Shown in pieces: positions 1-12,182 of a stretch of DNA of 64,000 nucleotides. Source of the stretch: Phycomyces blakesleeanus NRRL 1555(-). Its lineage: Eukaryota > Mucoromycota > Mucoromycetes > Mucorales > Phycomycetaceae. The DNA lies in the NCBI RefSeq assembly GCF_001638985.1, contig NW_017265139.1:1798001-1862000 (forward strand). The letters are read 5' to 3'. Made by a program: the position numbers and the translations under genes. Below the pieces are notes generated by a model. That model did no database searches and was not told where the DNA came from. It saw only the letters and a list, made by a program, of their open reading frames with translations. Positions within the stretch are counted from its first letter, which is position 1; each line of letters opens with the position of its first letter.

Positions 1-203
1 ATTTTGACATTCGCCTCCGTCTTCAACATTCCATTAGCATTTCTAAGATCTTGATATCCTTACCCCTTCGTGCCAGTACCTTTGCTTCTAATCCAACCCA
101 AAAACAAACACCACCAGCCGATAATGGATTACTAGGATCAAAAGTTGAACAGTTTCTCAAAAATGTCTTGCGTGTACTAGAGATAGGCGAGGCATATATT
201 TAA
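1..203 (+). CDS. 3' end of an unidentified gene (partial)
   Basis: A reading frame is open from base 3 to a TAA at 201-203 (66 residues), so it enters from outside the window. The peptide starts FDIRLRLQHSIS and ends VLRVLEIGEAYI. The middle is polar with several Gln and Pro; the last 25 residues look helical. I recognise no domain. The coding look (balanced composition, no low complexity) and the stop 250 bp before the IML1 start on the same strand suggest the last exon of an upstream tandem gene. It could also be chance read-through of a 3' UTR. Confidence 0.4.
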   Translation, partial: FDIRLRLQHSISISKILISLPLRASTFASNPTQKQTPPADNGLLGSKVEQFLKNVLRVLEIGEAYI

Positions 204-454
204 ACTACAATTCAGGAAATAACTAAAACAAGATGAAGAAATAAATAAAAATAAAAGGATGGCAATTTTTTTTTCAATTACACATACAGAACATAATAAT
301 AAACATATATCTTTACCGATAACATCATACAACAAGCTGTAAGGTCGTGGCTTGAACCAAATAGAACCATCGATTTTCGGCATATCTTCTGCTCATACAT
401 TTTTCTCTTTATCGTCCATTTCATCGTTTTTGAGATATATAGTATTGAGAAAGA

Positions 455-3400
455 ATGCCTGTACTTCCAACTACTACCTCTGCACCAATCCCATGGCTCT
501 CGACAAAGCCGGTCATATTATGGTTTCATGACCCAGGAGTGGTATTCACACAAGATGCTGTCATCAATCCAGATCATTTTCCGAACATTAGAGATGGACA
601 GCTCTTGAGAATACATTTCCCGCGTAGTGGTTCTCATCCACCAGTGACATTACCAGGACCTACTAGCCCTCAACAGTCAGGGAATTCACTATCTCAACCA
701 TTCTCATTAGCACAGTTTGAAAGAGACCCCTTGATTGTAAAGGCAGCATGCGTCGATCGTGAATTACTTGTGCGCCAACAGCATCTCCAGGTAAAAATAT
801 ATGCCTATAATTTAAAAGACCAATAGGATATTTAACGTCATTATTATTATTTTTTAAAAACGCTTATTCAATACCCCTCCCCCCTATGTACATACAAAAA
901 AATCTGTTAGATATCTGTTTCGCGTGACATTGCCGAAAGATTCAATATTAGATTTCGCCCTGAAGTTTATGTTGAATTAGTAAGTACATATATACATAAA
1001 ATGCTGCTACATTATATCTAATTTGACTTAGATTGATTCTAGTTCTGTAACTCTTAGTCATGTCGAGCTATGGTTTAAAGAGCAATACCTTGGAAGAAGT
1101 GACATGTGGCGGCTACAGCAGAGCCTCAAGGGAGCTTGTGTCTATGTCGAGAAGAAGTTAGTTTTTGCTGGTGTTATAAAGGCCACCGTAAAAAAGCTAT
1201 ATAATGACGGACAAGAGGTTAGAAAGGACAAATTTATATTCAAAAGTTTAATATCCTTAATCATGAAAAGAAAACATATTCTGATTTTCTTAAGGGGCTA
1301 TATAGGTCAGCTCAGGTTATATAAGCGATAGTACGCGTATGATTTTTCGCTCAGGTTCAGCCAAGTATTTTGTGTATATTCAAATGTCGCGCGAGATGTG
1401 GGAATTTGATGAAGACGGCGAACTCTACTTTGAAAAAGTTGTAAACAACTTTTTACCCCAGTTATTTCAGAGATGGAAGGATATGGGTACCAATCACGTA
1501 GTATCTATTGTACTATTTACGCGCGTGTTTTATGATGCAGATGATCCGCTTGACAATATGGTCAATCAGGCTGAAGATGGCCGGTTTTACAAAGACTTTT
1601 ACAAGGTTCTAGCAGACTGGGAAACCACTGATGATTGGATGTCCATCATCGGTCCCCTCAAAAAAGAGCAGCTCAAATTTCAACAACAAGTGCTCACTCG
1701 TACCGACGATGGGAAAACTATCGTATGTGGACGAATGGGAATGGCATTTGAAGGAAATCTACTTGAAGCTGTCAATTTGGCCCTTAATCCTTTCGAAAAG
1801 CACTATGTTGATCGTGATTTGATGCGCACTGGTCTATCTATCATCCTGATCACACCTGGTGCTGGGAAATTTTCAGTAAACAAAAAACTTCTTCGGTTAA
1901 CAAACGAAAGAATGACCGACAATGGCATTGCCATGGACCTTGTTTGTCTGTCTCCTTTACCACTCCATATCACACCTTTACTGTTCTATATTTCATCAGC
2001 TTTGCCAGATGATATTGAAAGTTGTGCAACACCTAGGTATTCAAAAAATACGATGGGTAACTCCCCGGACAAGAATTCTTCTGGAAAGAAAGTTGCTGCT
2101 CAAACCGATCCTTTATATCGCGATGATACAAGCACGACAACTCAGACTTATTGTTCGATACCGCATTGGATTGACTGTAGCTTTTACCATCACGAGACAG
2201 GTCGATTTCTAAAACAAGATAAGTTTAAGACACGCTGCAAGATGTATGAGCTTCAGATGATGGGTATCATGGAGCATGATATTGCAACTATCTCTGTACC
2301 CTCTCTGGCCGAGCAATTTCCAAAATCTTCCAGTGCTAGTATTATTAAACAGCAAAGAAGCAGTAGTAGTCTGAATGATAAGCTCACTTTACGATCAGAG
2401 GACCATGCTGCATTCTCGGGTGCCCCTGTTGAAGGTTACTTGTCTCGCTCAGCAAACTTTCCGTCAAACCCAAGATCGTCTTACATCACTACATCTGATG
2501 ATATTCCTTCTTTCAAAGCCATATTACCTAGCTCTACAGACTATTCTACTTATGACAGTATGGTATTCAAAGACTCTCTTGAGCCACGTTTCAATCGGCG
2601 TATACCGCCTGTTAAACTCCATTCTGCACCAAAACAAACATCTTCTGGAACTCATAGGAGCTCATTCGATGGTCCTGACCGGCAAGAGACTGATCAATGG
2701 CAAGGTAATAATACTCGAACTTGTGCCGTTAAGTCAAGTACGGTAAGTTTAGCTAGATATATATATATATATATAAATATAAGTATATATATATATAATA
2801 ATATTTTTTAGACATGGCACCACGGGGATCAGCGTCGATTGACATCTATTATGTCTCAGTCGCAACAAGCCAACGGAAAGATTACTTTCAATAGTCCTGT
2901 ACGAAGGGATGATCAGGTTACCAAGGGATCCGATCCTTTCAAGGGTTCTCCTACCCTGGCCAGAGAAGATGTTTACACGCGTTTTCGATCTGCGCGACGA
3001 GGAACGATGAATAGTAACGACACCAAATTTCCAAATACCACCGACCCTGGCCAGCAAATTGATCGCCTATTGGTCCCTGAAGATGATGACTCTGTGCTAG
3101 TGAGCTCGAGTACTGTGGATCCAGTACCGATCAATAACAAAGGGTTTGGTCGTATGGATAGTCGAAAGACAGCTGGTGGTCATTCCCCTCGTCAGCCTAT
3201 AATTTCTGGAAGTATGCCCTCTCTCCATAAGCAGTCGGCAAACAGCGATATTCGGACAAGTATTGGAGGAGTGGGACCAAACAGATCGTCACCTCACAAT
3301 ACAAATCGACCGACAAATTCACGAATCCTGCTCATTAATCCTTGTAACCCTGCTGACCAGGCTATGGCCTTTACATCATATCTAAGACGCTGGCAGCACG

Positions 3401-6096
3401 CATTACCTAAAGCTGAGAAGCATGATGGGCCAGTTGTTTATTGGAAATCGCTTTCCAATCCAGCTTGTTTACCACTAACCACAGACTACTTTCCGTCTCC
3501 TGAGGAGCGAGCAACGTTTTATGAACTTTTTATGTACACTGTATCTGCAAGTGAAGACGTAAACCTTTATCAGGCCGGTGACCATACTCTCTCGGAACGA
3601 AAGAGAACTGAGAATCTCCTAACAGAAATGCTTAGTCAAAGATTAGCCCAAGGATTCCAAATTATTGTGGATAGTACTGGTAGCGAAACATATTCTAAAA
3701 AGTCTACAATGGAAAATCAAACCAAAGACAAAGAGGCAGGAATGACAGCAGGATCTAATGGTCACACTAATACCAAGACAGCTATGGGTAGTCTTCAAGA
3801 TGAGCCTGATAGATCAAAGTGGAACCAAAGAATGTACTGGCTGTCCATGGGTCATCAAGTACATCAAGTTACATTTGACTCTTCTGGTCAGAACGTAGAA
3901 GTGCGTCGTTATGTACGAATAATTTCTTTTGATCTTAAAAAAATCATTTACACCTGTGCAATTTGGCCCAAGCATCTTCCAGGTTACCGTCCAAAGAATG
4001 TTGCGTTTAACTATCCAAGCATCTCTTACGGCTGGAACTACCTTGATCATTTGGTCGCCGGATATCAAGAAAATCTTACAGACAATCTGCGGTTCTGGCG
4101 TGCTCGCTTTATTATCATCCCCCGGGAACAATTGCCGCCCAATGTGATGGTACCAGGGATGTCCCACGATCATCTTGATGACGAAGAAAAGCGACTAGCA
4201 CTTTTTGACACCTGGATCCAAAATATCCGAAAGGTGCGCTGGTGGACGCCCAAAGAAAAGGAAGAGATGCAAACAAAGCGCAAGAAAGAATTGTGTATAT
4301 CTGATTTTGGCCCCAAGTTGACAACAATGGACTCCTCGGCTTATTTGACATCTGAAGTTGCCAATTCTGTTGGTAACTCCATTGGCGAATCTCTGGTCAG
4401 TCAGCACAATAGTCTATTATCTTCTATTGGTAGTCTTGGACAACCTCTTGGACTCTCCAAGGAATCCAAATCTAAAGATATAGTGATAGCTATGCGTGAT
4501 TTTAAAGAAGGTCTTAAGATTAAGGACAGAAGATGGCATTTCAGAATGTTCCGTAATGCCTTTGTAGGCTCTGAATGCGTAGACTGGATAGTCAGCCAGT
4601 TTGATGATATTAGTACACGCGAGGAAGCTGTTGCGTTTGGTAACAGTTTAATGGCTCGCAAACCCCCTCTTTTTGTATCTTCCACCGACCGTCATGGTTT
4701 TTTGGATGGCCACTACTTTTATCGACTACATGATGAGTTTACACCCGGTCAACAGAAAGCCTGGTTTCTCAACAACTCGACTCAAAGCAGTAGACGGTCT
4801 ACCACAACATCGTTGGCTACACACCACTCGGGTGGTAAAGATAGCAAGGAGAGCTCTAATTTAAATGAGAAGACAGGAGCCCGACCGTCTGTTAATCGCG
4901 ATGTAGAAGAGCCAGTGATCTTTGAAATGTCGCGATCAATGATTATTGACGTTGACCCTTACAAAAAGAGCGACAGACGTGAGACAGCCATTCTTCATTA
5001 CGATACCCTTCACAATCCTAAAAATTGCTATCATCTCCAGATCAATTGGCTCGGATGCACGGCTCAATTGATCCAGGAATTATTACAGAACTGGAGTAGA
5101 CAGGCCGAACGACTTGGGCTCAAGGTTGTGGAGGGCTCTGTTGAGCAAGCATACGAAGAATCTGAGAATAACAACCCGTTCCAGTGCCCGGTACCGATCT
5201 CATTTGCTGTTGCGCCACCGTCTGTCTCGGAAATTAACCCAAAATATGAGGTTCCTGATCAATTCTATGCAATTGCTTTAGTACGCCATATGGGATTTGT
5301 ATTAGATGTTGAGGCAGATTCGAGATTCGATAAGGCCAAGGCAGAGGGTATTAAGCTTAAATACTCCTATGTAAAGGAGCCATACAAATACGATCAATAT
5401 GTACATCGCTCTGGCGTGGCCTTTGTACAAATCCGGCCTGATAACCAAGGTTTCTTTTGGGTTAACAACAGACTCTACACAAACCATACTCCGGCGCTGG
5501 TGGCTCGTCGCCGCGCGGAGACCAGTACACTTATGCACCCAGATGTTTTGCGAACTACCTTTCAAGCACGCTGCAATGATCGTGCATGGCTCACTGAATT
5601 TTTTGAGACAACGCGTGCACAGCTTGTTCACCCAACTGAGCATGAAGATAGTCTAGGGTCCTGGGTACTTGAAAATGTACGAGCAATTGACGATCTTGCT
5701 ACCGAAGATACAGAGCATGATCTTGTTCTCGATCCTATCAGTCCTACAATAGCTGTATCCAGTGGAGCTTCAACTATGCCATTTGTCACGGCAAGTCAAT
5801 CTAGTACGACTAACACTTCAACCACAACTACTACCACAGCCGCAGCCACAGCCACAGCAGCAGCCACAGCCACCTATACAGTGACAGCAACAGCGACAGC
5901 TTCTAATGTTACTGGTGGTACTAATGCCGCCAATGTTACAATTGGTCCGTCATCGGCACCAACGACAGCGCCCTTATCGACGGGAATTGCATCAGGACCA
6001 AATACAACATCAATAGCAGATGAGTCGCATGGAGGACCATCGTCCCTTGGGGTTCTTGATGTGACCCATTTTTCTACCCCGCCAACCTCAATTTAA
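455..6096 (+). CDS. IML1: Iml1/DEPDC5, GATOR1 (SEACIT) complex subunit
   Basis: Five exons: 455-790, 911-979, 1032-1217, 1306-2742 and 2812-6096, all phase 0, giving about 1770 aa (yeast Iml1 and human DEPDC5 are about 1600). The family is recognised from the N-terminal block around IFRSGSAKYFVYIQM and MWEFDEDGELYFEK (exon 4), the FYHHETGRFLKQDKFKTRC block, and a DEP domain near residues 1235-1320 (WHFRMFRNAFVGSECVDWIV, HGFLDGHYFYRL). A conserved C-terminal domain follows, containing LGCTAQLIQELLQNWSRQAE. In the family, Iml1 with Npr2 and Npr3 forms a GAP complex for the Rag/Gtr GTPases on the vacuole or lysosome and inhibits TORC1 when amino acids are low. The final 110 residues are a Thr/Ala/Ser-rich tail encoded partly by GCCACA repeats. 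The Ser-rich linker around residues 560-800 is probably disordered. Intron 4 is nearly pure TA. Confidence 0.95.
2743..2811 (+). repeat. TA-rich microsatellite inside IML1 intron 4
   Basis: The 69 bp intron between GTAAGT (2743) and TTTTTAG (2811) is mostly TA dinucleotides (about 2758-2800). The exons on both sides join in phase 0. It is likely polymorphic in length. Confidence 0.7.
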
Positions 6097-6421
6097 AGCC
6101 GTTATGTTGTTGTAAGAAGAGCAACAACAATGATAATGATTATTAACAATAGTGGTGATTATTGAATTAGTGCTTGGGGGTTTGGATAGCCCGTTTTTTT
6201 ATTTATTTATTTTTTTATGTATATGAACACTTTGGAAAAGAAGAAGAAGAAAAAAGAAGTGCCTTTCCTTTGGTCTTCCCCCCTCCCTTTCCCTTGAGGG
6301 AGAAAAGAGGGGTGTACAAGCAGAAAGCGATGCAAGAAAGAAAGAGAAAAAGAAAAATAAAAGGGGGAGGAGGGGTCTAAAGAAGCCTATCCCTCGACTT
6401 ACCAAAATGACAGAAAAGGGC

Positions 6422-6453
<32 letters not shown>

Positions 6454-6825
6454 GTAAGAGAATAGAATGCGAGAAAAGAATGCCAAAAACAAAGAAAGAA
6501 AAAAGGGTAAAATATAAAGCAAGAGTGCTTAAAATGTGAGTGTAAATATGTGTGTGTGTGTGTGTTTGTGGGTGGGTGGGTTGTAAGTGTAAAAGCGAGA
6601 TAGATAGAGGGCGTGTGTGTGTTGGCGAGTGGGTGGGTGGGTGTTTGTGTATAAATTGACTCAAGCTGGTAGATGTAAGAGATCAAGGGAATAAAGAAAG
6701 GGTGGTTGATGATGAGTTTTTTTCTGGTCTCTGAATGTGAGATGTAAATATGTAGATATAAAGATGTAAAGATTCCTTGGGTATTAAACGGGTGGCCTTT
6801 ATGAAGTTTATATGGCTTTTTTTCT
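6097..6825. other. Convergent 3' intergenic region, purine-rich
   Basis: A 729 bp spacer between the IML1 stop and the bHLH-zipper stop, which converge. It is strongly strand-asymmetric: the plus strand is GA/AAG-rich, with a (GA)n tract at 6422-6449 and GT/GGGT tracts near 6549-6580 and 6611-6652. Several frames stay open here only because of the skewed composition. I see no gene. Confidence 0.7.
6422..6449. repeat. (GA)n microsatellite
   Basis: About 14 uninterrupted GA units, flanked by further purine-rich sequence. Confidence 0.9.
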
Positions 6826-8046
6826 TTACATCTGGCTCATGGAATACATGTTATCCATTGCTTGCTTTTGAAGTATGTTTTCTTGGAATCTGTTAGAAGA
6901 ATGATGAGTGATAAGCTTCAGAGAGTAAGTCAAATAACTCACTTGCGCAATTGTTCGTTCTCGTGCACCAAGCGTTCCAAATCAGACAAGATGGACATTT
7001 GATTATCTTTGAGATGCTGGATGTGTTGGACAGCTTATAAGTTCAAAAGGGGAGGGATCATTAGTTTCTTAGTTTTGATAGATGTGTTATAAGAAATTTT
7101 GACTTACTGCGATGCAAAAGAGCCACTTTGCTCATCTTCTTGTTTAAACAGGCAGGTAACTCGTTTCGAAGATCTTCAAATCCGTCTTTAATCTGGGCTC
7201 GACGCTTTTGTTCGGACTGGATGTGTATTTGACGTCTTATTTCGATAGGAGATGGTCCTTTTCTGTAAATTTATGTTAGTAATTTTATTTGAGGTTAATT
7301 ATATTAGACTTACTGAGATCCGTCTCCGCCGTCCTCTTCGTCTTCTTCATTTTCAGAATCTTCCATGCACTCTTCTTTGGAGTCTCCTGTGGACTGGGCT
7401 TTACGTTGTTTTTTACGCTGCATCGACTGTCCTCCTCCAGTTGATTGTTCGTATGTTTCTTTAGAGTACTGGAGGAATTCGGGATAAAATGATTCTGGTA
7501 GAGAGGATGCCTTGGCAATTGTCTCGTTGAGATAGTCTACAGAAGACGAAGACATTGTGGATGTGGTTGTGGTCGAAGAGGAAGAAGCGACTAACATTGG
7601 TGGCTCTGTTGGCATTATGGTCGATGGAGAGCAACATGGGTTGGATTTTATACCATTCTGATGGGGTGGAGGTGTTGAAGAAGTCGAGATAAAGGTTTCT
7701 TCCGAGGGTCCTGAAAGAGAAGCGAATTGGTGCTGAATGGTAGATGATGGGTCATAAAAGTAGCCTGTAGAACCATTATTATTATTATTATTATTGTTGT
7801 TGTTGTTGCTGTTGTTGTTGCTGTTGCTGTTGATGAGAGGCGAAGGATGACCGGGTGCCATTTGAGAGACATAAAAGTGAGATTCTATAGATAATATGTA
7901 AGAATCGCTTTTCGTTTGAGAGAATGTATATAAATTGTACCAGCAGAAGGATAGATCATCGGTTGATCTGCGAGTTCTAGTTTTGTGTACTGGGAAGTGG
8001 GATATTCACCCATGTAACTAGAAGAAGGCATGAAATATTGGCTCAT
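6826..8046 (-). CDS. bHLH-leucine zipper transcription factor, Max/MLX-like
   Basis: Five exons on the minus strand: 8046-7941, 7884-7314, 7262-7108, 7033-6943 and 6889-6826, with phases matching at every join; 328 aa. The N-terminus is Ser/Tyr/Asn-rich with a poly-Asn run near residues 54-73, followed by an acidic stretch (EDSENEEDEEDGGDG). The bHLH spans about 233-285: basic region RRQIHIQSEQKRRAQIKDGF with the His-Glu-Arg spacing (HxxxExxxR) of class B CACGTG binders, then LVHENEQLRKFQENILQ, a heptad zipper. The last zipper part comes from a 64 bp final exon. If that intron is retained, the protein ends early at a TGA overlapping the GTGAGT donor. In the family such proteins dimerise and control metabolic or growth genes through E-boxes. 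The dimer partner is unknown. Confidence 0.85.
7769..7829. repeat. Trinucleotide tract encoding poly-Asn
   Basis: ATT/GTT repeats (AAT/AAC on the coding strand) encode the Asn/Ser run in the bHLH-zipper protein. Such tracts are slippage-prone and usually sit in disordered activation regions. Confidence 0.8.
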
Positions 8047-8684
8047 TTGTGGTGTAGGTCTTGTAAGCCTTTGCGACGTCAGGTAAGAAAAATGAGGAGG
8101 TATATATAAATAAAGAAGGGATTGAGAACAACAAAATGGCCAGATAAATAAGGGGTGACTTTTTATTTTATTGTATTAAGACAAGGAGTATATATAAATA
8201 TATAAAGACAATAAATGCCAGATATAAGATGGTAACTATTGGATAAATAGTCAAGGGGAAAAAAAGGAAAGAGCGTTGAAGAAGAGAGGAGAAGAAAAGG
8301 AAGGGGGGGAAGACCCTTTTGAATTTATCTGTCTTGAAGACAAGTGCTACGCAACCCAGCTCGGTCATAACAAGAACTGAGTTATACAGTATAGGGCTCG
8401 GTGCTCTGAAGATGCCACTAAAAAAAATCTTTCAACCTTGCTCGGTGCTGCGAACCAATAAAATAAAGGGCACTTTTAGAGGCACCATCTGTTGTTCACA
8501 TCGGTGGGTAATGTGTGCAACAACCCCAACCCTCAGAAATTTATACACATAAAATCAGCCGCTTCAATCATTGTCTGGCTTGAATATCAACCTCTTATCG
8601 AATATGACTTGAGTAATAATACAATAAATAAATAAAAATAAAAATAAAAATAAAATCAAGAAAATCTACTGTAATCGATGGTAT

Positions 8685-8750
8685 TATTACTATTACTATT
8701 ACTATTACTATTACTATTACTATTACTATTACTATTACTATTACTATTAT
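8685..8750. repeat. (ATTACT)n hexanucleotide array
   Basis: About ten copies of ATTACT, nearly uninterrupted. An A-rich AAATA-type repeat precedes it at 8631-8654. Confidence 0.9.
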
Positions 8751-9086
8751 TTTGCTGTTCACACCTTATGGTTACACTCTCTTTTTGGTCTGAGTATAGT
8801 GTACGACAAAAAGGATTTTTTAATAATATAATACTCTTGGTAGAAGAGTAGTGCACATGGCAAGTGGCCGAACTTATAGAGAGTCTTGACAAATTATTAT
8901 TGCTGTTATTATTCCAAGTACAAGAAGTCCTTCCTTTATAAAAGGGCGACATTTAGAATGAGAGAGTTTTATTGAATGATACGTTATAGGTATTATATAT
9001 TTATGGAATGATGAGGATAATGATGATGGTGATGAAGTACGACATGTATACACCATCTTCGTACCGCCTTCCAAATACAATCTATA

Positions 9087-9150
9087 CATACAATTACAAT
9101 TACAATTACAATTATAATTATAATTATAATTATAATTATAATTATAATTG
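9087..9150. repeat. (CAATTA)n to (TAATTA)n compound hexamer array
   Basis: Four CAATTA-type units are followed by about seven TAATTA-type units, which looks like a single-base variant spreading within the array. Confidence 0.9.
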
Positions 9151-9509
9151 TATATATAAATTATATATAATAGAATAGAATAAAGAAAGGACAAGTAAGA
9201 AACAAAAAAAAACCTATCAGGCTTATTCCTCTTTTTAGGCACAAGATTGGGATAGTTCTTTTTTTTGTGCTTTGCGGGTCAGTGCCGCAACCATTTTGAT
9301 TTATTTATAAACTTGTAACATTTTCATTTTCATTAGTATATATATATATATATATAATTTTCGCACCATCAATCTAACCAACAGGCGTAGTATTTCGACT
9401 CTTGGTACCACAATACATTTTGACAATAATAAGAATAATAATTCATACATATATATGAATATAATAAGGAGATTTAATCACTCAACGTGGCTCTCTATTA
9501 TATATATAT

Positions 9510-9552
9510 ATCTGTATCTGTATCTGTATCTGTATCTGTATCTGTATCTGTA
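9510..9552. repeat. (TATCTG)n hexanucleotide array
   Basis: Seven tandem TATCTG units directly after a TA tract. Confidence 0.9.
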
Positions 9553-9837
9553 AACAAAAGTAGGGCAAATGCCGATACGGTTAATTAAACAAAGTCAAAG
9601 AATATAGAAATAAACAAGATGTTTATTTCAGTCAGAAAGAATCCAGAATAGCAGAGCGGGTAATATATGTTTACACACAAGTCGTACGAGTAATATTGTA
9701 TGTAGGCTGTATACTACAGTCAAAATATATTATATTTATATATAAATACTACACCCAAACCCCCCCTCCTCCTCTCCGCCATCCCACGTGGCAAGAAACT
9801 TATTTTATATACATAATATATATATATATATGCGTGT

Positions 9838-9876
9838 GTGTGAATAAGTGAATAAGTGAGTGAGTGAGTGAGTGAG
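9838..9876. repeat. GTGA/AAGTGAAT tandem tract
   Basis: Two TGAATAAG units then five GTGA units. A GATA/AAAT tetranucleotide region follows at 9935-9985. Confidence 0.8.
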
Positions 9877-10110
9877 GTATACAGTCTCATCAAAGAACAC
9901 TTCTTGTATATCCAAAGACTCTTTACAAAAATAAAAATAAATAAATAGATAGATAGATAAATAGGTAGATAAATAGATAAAATATATGAATGAAAATAAA
10001 CAAGACATCTTGTATTCTAAGGGGAAATTACAGTCTCGTAAAGATCAAAACCATAATTTGTATAAATGTATATATACTCATGCGCGCATAGAGCTCAAGG
10101 AATCACACAT

Positions 10111-11977
10111 TCATTGCTCTTTTGCTTTAAGCCAGTTTTGTTGGATAGCATAAGGTACCTTGTACCCAAATGTCTCCATCTCCTCTGCAGCAACCAAATA
10201 ACGGGGATCAGCTTCTTGTGCCAGTCTTCTAAGCAATGCAACATAAGCCATCTGAGGAGGAATTGCACCATAACTCTTCATCTCCTCGAGGTAATTGAAT
10301 GCGTTCTCATATTCGCGACTGGTGCATTCAAGCGAAATCATGTGGGTGTATGTATCGGTATTGGGTGTAATACCAGCCTTCTTCATCTCAACAATCACAA
10401 GCTTGCCCATATCCCGCATTCTTGTGTTTATGCAGGCAATTAGAACAGCATTGTAGGTATCAACATTAGGTGTCACGCCCAGAGAAGCAGCTTCACGGTA
10501 AGTAGCAACAGTACGCTCTACATCCTTGGCATCAGCACACGCTTCCAAGACCACATTGAAAGCTGTAACATCCACAGATTTGTCCTCCTTCTTCAACTGT
10601 TCCAAAATAAAGTAGGCCTCATCAATCTTATCAATCTGGTTTCTCAAGTGGTTACGGATTGGCAGTGTGGCTTGAGCAGAGGGTGTAATTCCAGAAGCAC
10701 GCATGATATCAAGCACACTAAATGCGCTCTTGAGATCTCCCTTGTTCATAAATGCCTCCATCAAAGGAGCAAAGTAGTACTCCTTGTATGTGTAGCCGTT
10801 TTCACCAAGATGCTGGAGCACCTCTGTAGCCAGCTTCACATCTCCAGACAATCCAGCCACACGGATCACATCAAGGCAGATACCTTCATCAGGGCGCATT
10901 GCGTTCTCCAAAACAGCTTTCTTCCAGCAGAACGAAACAGCCTCATGCTAAACACAGTCATTTGCTGTTAGGCTACATATCCATTTTCTTTGGTCTAAAA
11001 ACCGCTATCAAATCGTGCTTTACCTCGTCTTTACGGGCCGCCAAACACAACACATTAAATAACATTGTAGGATCGGATGAAACAGAGAGACATTTATCCA
11101 AAGCCTCTTTGAGAAGTGAAAAGGCAGTCTTGGAGTCCGAGACACGTACACAGATACCAATAACGTTGCTGTAGGAAGCAATGTTCATAGGGATGTTGTT
11201 CTCCTTCATCTTGTCCATTATGTCGAATGCATGCTCCAATTCTTCACGCTTGGTCAATGCTCGAATAAGACTGTTGTACGAAGATTCTGACATATCGATA
11301 CCCTTTTTCTCCATCTCTGCAACAATTCCAGCTTGAGCGATACTAGAACCTTCACTTGCATAGCTCTTTTATGGATGTTAGTTTCCCATCATCATAAGCA
11401 CTTTTCTATGTCTCTGTCCCTCTCTCTTTCTCTCTTTATATCTGGATTTCTATATATATAAATATATATTCTTCTCTGTACCTGAAGGATGAGGTTGTAG
11501 GTTTCAAGTGTGGGCTGGATACCCTGTTCTTCCATCTTTTCTAAAGTGGTCATTACATCCTTGCTTCTGTTTGTACTCGCGTAAGCAGTCAAGAGAGCAG
11601 TGTAGGTGTTGCGGTCGAACTTTAGGTTTTGGGCCTTGATTTCCTCAATGACTTTAAGGATCTCCGTAAGCTTTTTAAAGTTGTTAAATTTACGGCCTAA
11701 GATTCTAGACAGGTTGTAGTTGAAGCTGGAAAGAGGTGCAGTTGGATGACTGTTTTTAATGAAGGTCGAGGTAGATTTGACATCTGCAGTAGTCGCTGTA
11801 GACTGGAAACGAACTAGACCTAGTCACAAAACCAGTGTGAATTCAGGTGTACAAGCAGAAATTATCTGTATATGATTTGTTTTTACTCTTTGAAAATGGA
11901 CGTGCGTTCGGGCTAGCAGCGAATTTTGCGAAAGGCTTTGCAGTAGCCTGAAGTTTCGACAATAAATGTGTGTTCAT
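10111..11977 (-). CDS. Mitochondrial pentatricopeptide repeat (PPR) protein
   Basis: Four exons on the minus strand: 11977-11887, 11819-11482, 11365-11024 and 10947-10111; 535 aa with phases consistent. The first 45 residues are basic and hydroxylated without acids (MNTHLLSKLQATAKPFAKF). They end in VRFQST just after the first splice join, a typical mitochondrial presequence cleavage context. The rest is helical repeats with PPR signatures such as TYTALLTAY, GIQPTLETYNLILQ, SYNSLIRALTKREELEHAF, GVTPNVDTYNAVLIAC and GITPNTDTYTHMISL. PPR proteins bind single-stranded RNA in mitochondria and act in transcript stability or translation. The target cannot be predicted here. There is no SMR, DYW or other C-terminal effector domain; the protein ends NWLKAKEQ. 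Confidence 0.92.
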
Positions 11978-12182
11978 TCTGTTGGAGGCGACTTCTTTGC
12001 AAAGAGGGACCCCTGGGATAGAAAAATATTCATTAAGCAGCGCAATAAGAATAAGCCACTCTAAGTCTCAAGTTCCAAGCTCCGTGACGCGAAAGCCAAA
12101 AAAGGCAATTACTATCTCTAGCTTTTGTCCTGCAATAGCTTTTAACTTTTTACTTGTCGTCCCAGTTATCAATCTTATTAGA
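11978..12182. promoter_or_regulatory. Divergent promoter between PPR gene and unknown gene
   Basis: Only 205 bp separate the two start codons, which face away from each other, so both transcripts must initiate in or near this segment. No clear TATA or repeated motif stands out. Confidence 0.5.

Larger units (their letters stand above)
8047..10110. other. Intergenic spacer, repeat-rich
   Basis: Two kilobases between the start of the bHLH gene and the end of the PPR gene, so it contains the bHLH promoter. It carries three separate hexanucleotide arrays (about 8685-8750, 9087-9150, 9510-9552), GTGA and GATA-type tetranucleotides (9838-9876, 9948-9980) and several TA tracts. A CACGTG E-box lies at 9785-9790. 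Open frames over the arrays (for example an Asn/Ser-repeat frame at 8656-8952, minus) are explained by the repeats. I see no convincing gene. Confidence 0.6.

Noticed and set aside
6174..6686. Several overlapping ORFs on both strands (Lys/Glu-rich plus, Leu/Ser/His/Thr-rich minus)
   Set aside because: Explained by GA and GT dinucleotide tracts in the IML1/bHLH convergent spacer.
8319..8552. 77-codon plus-strand ORF
   Set aside because: Immediately upstream of the bHLH gene, no recognisable protein feature and no splice partners.
8685..8750. CRISPR-like regular repeat
   Set aside because: Contiguous six-base tandem units with no spacers in a eukaryotic sequence; a microsatellite.
8656..9242. 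Open frames encoding Asn-Ser or Tyr-Asn repeats (minus strand)
   Set aside because: They are translations of the hexanucleotide arrays; no start context, splice signals or conserved flanks.
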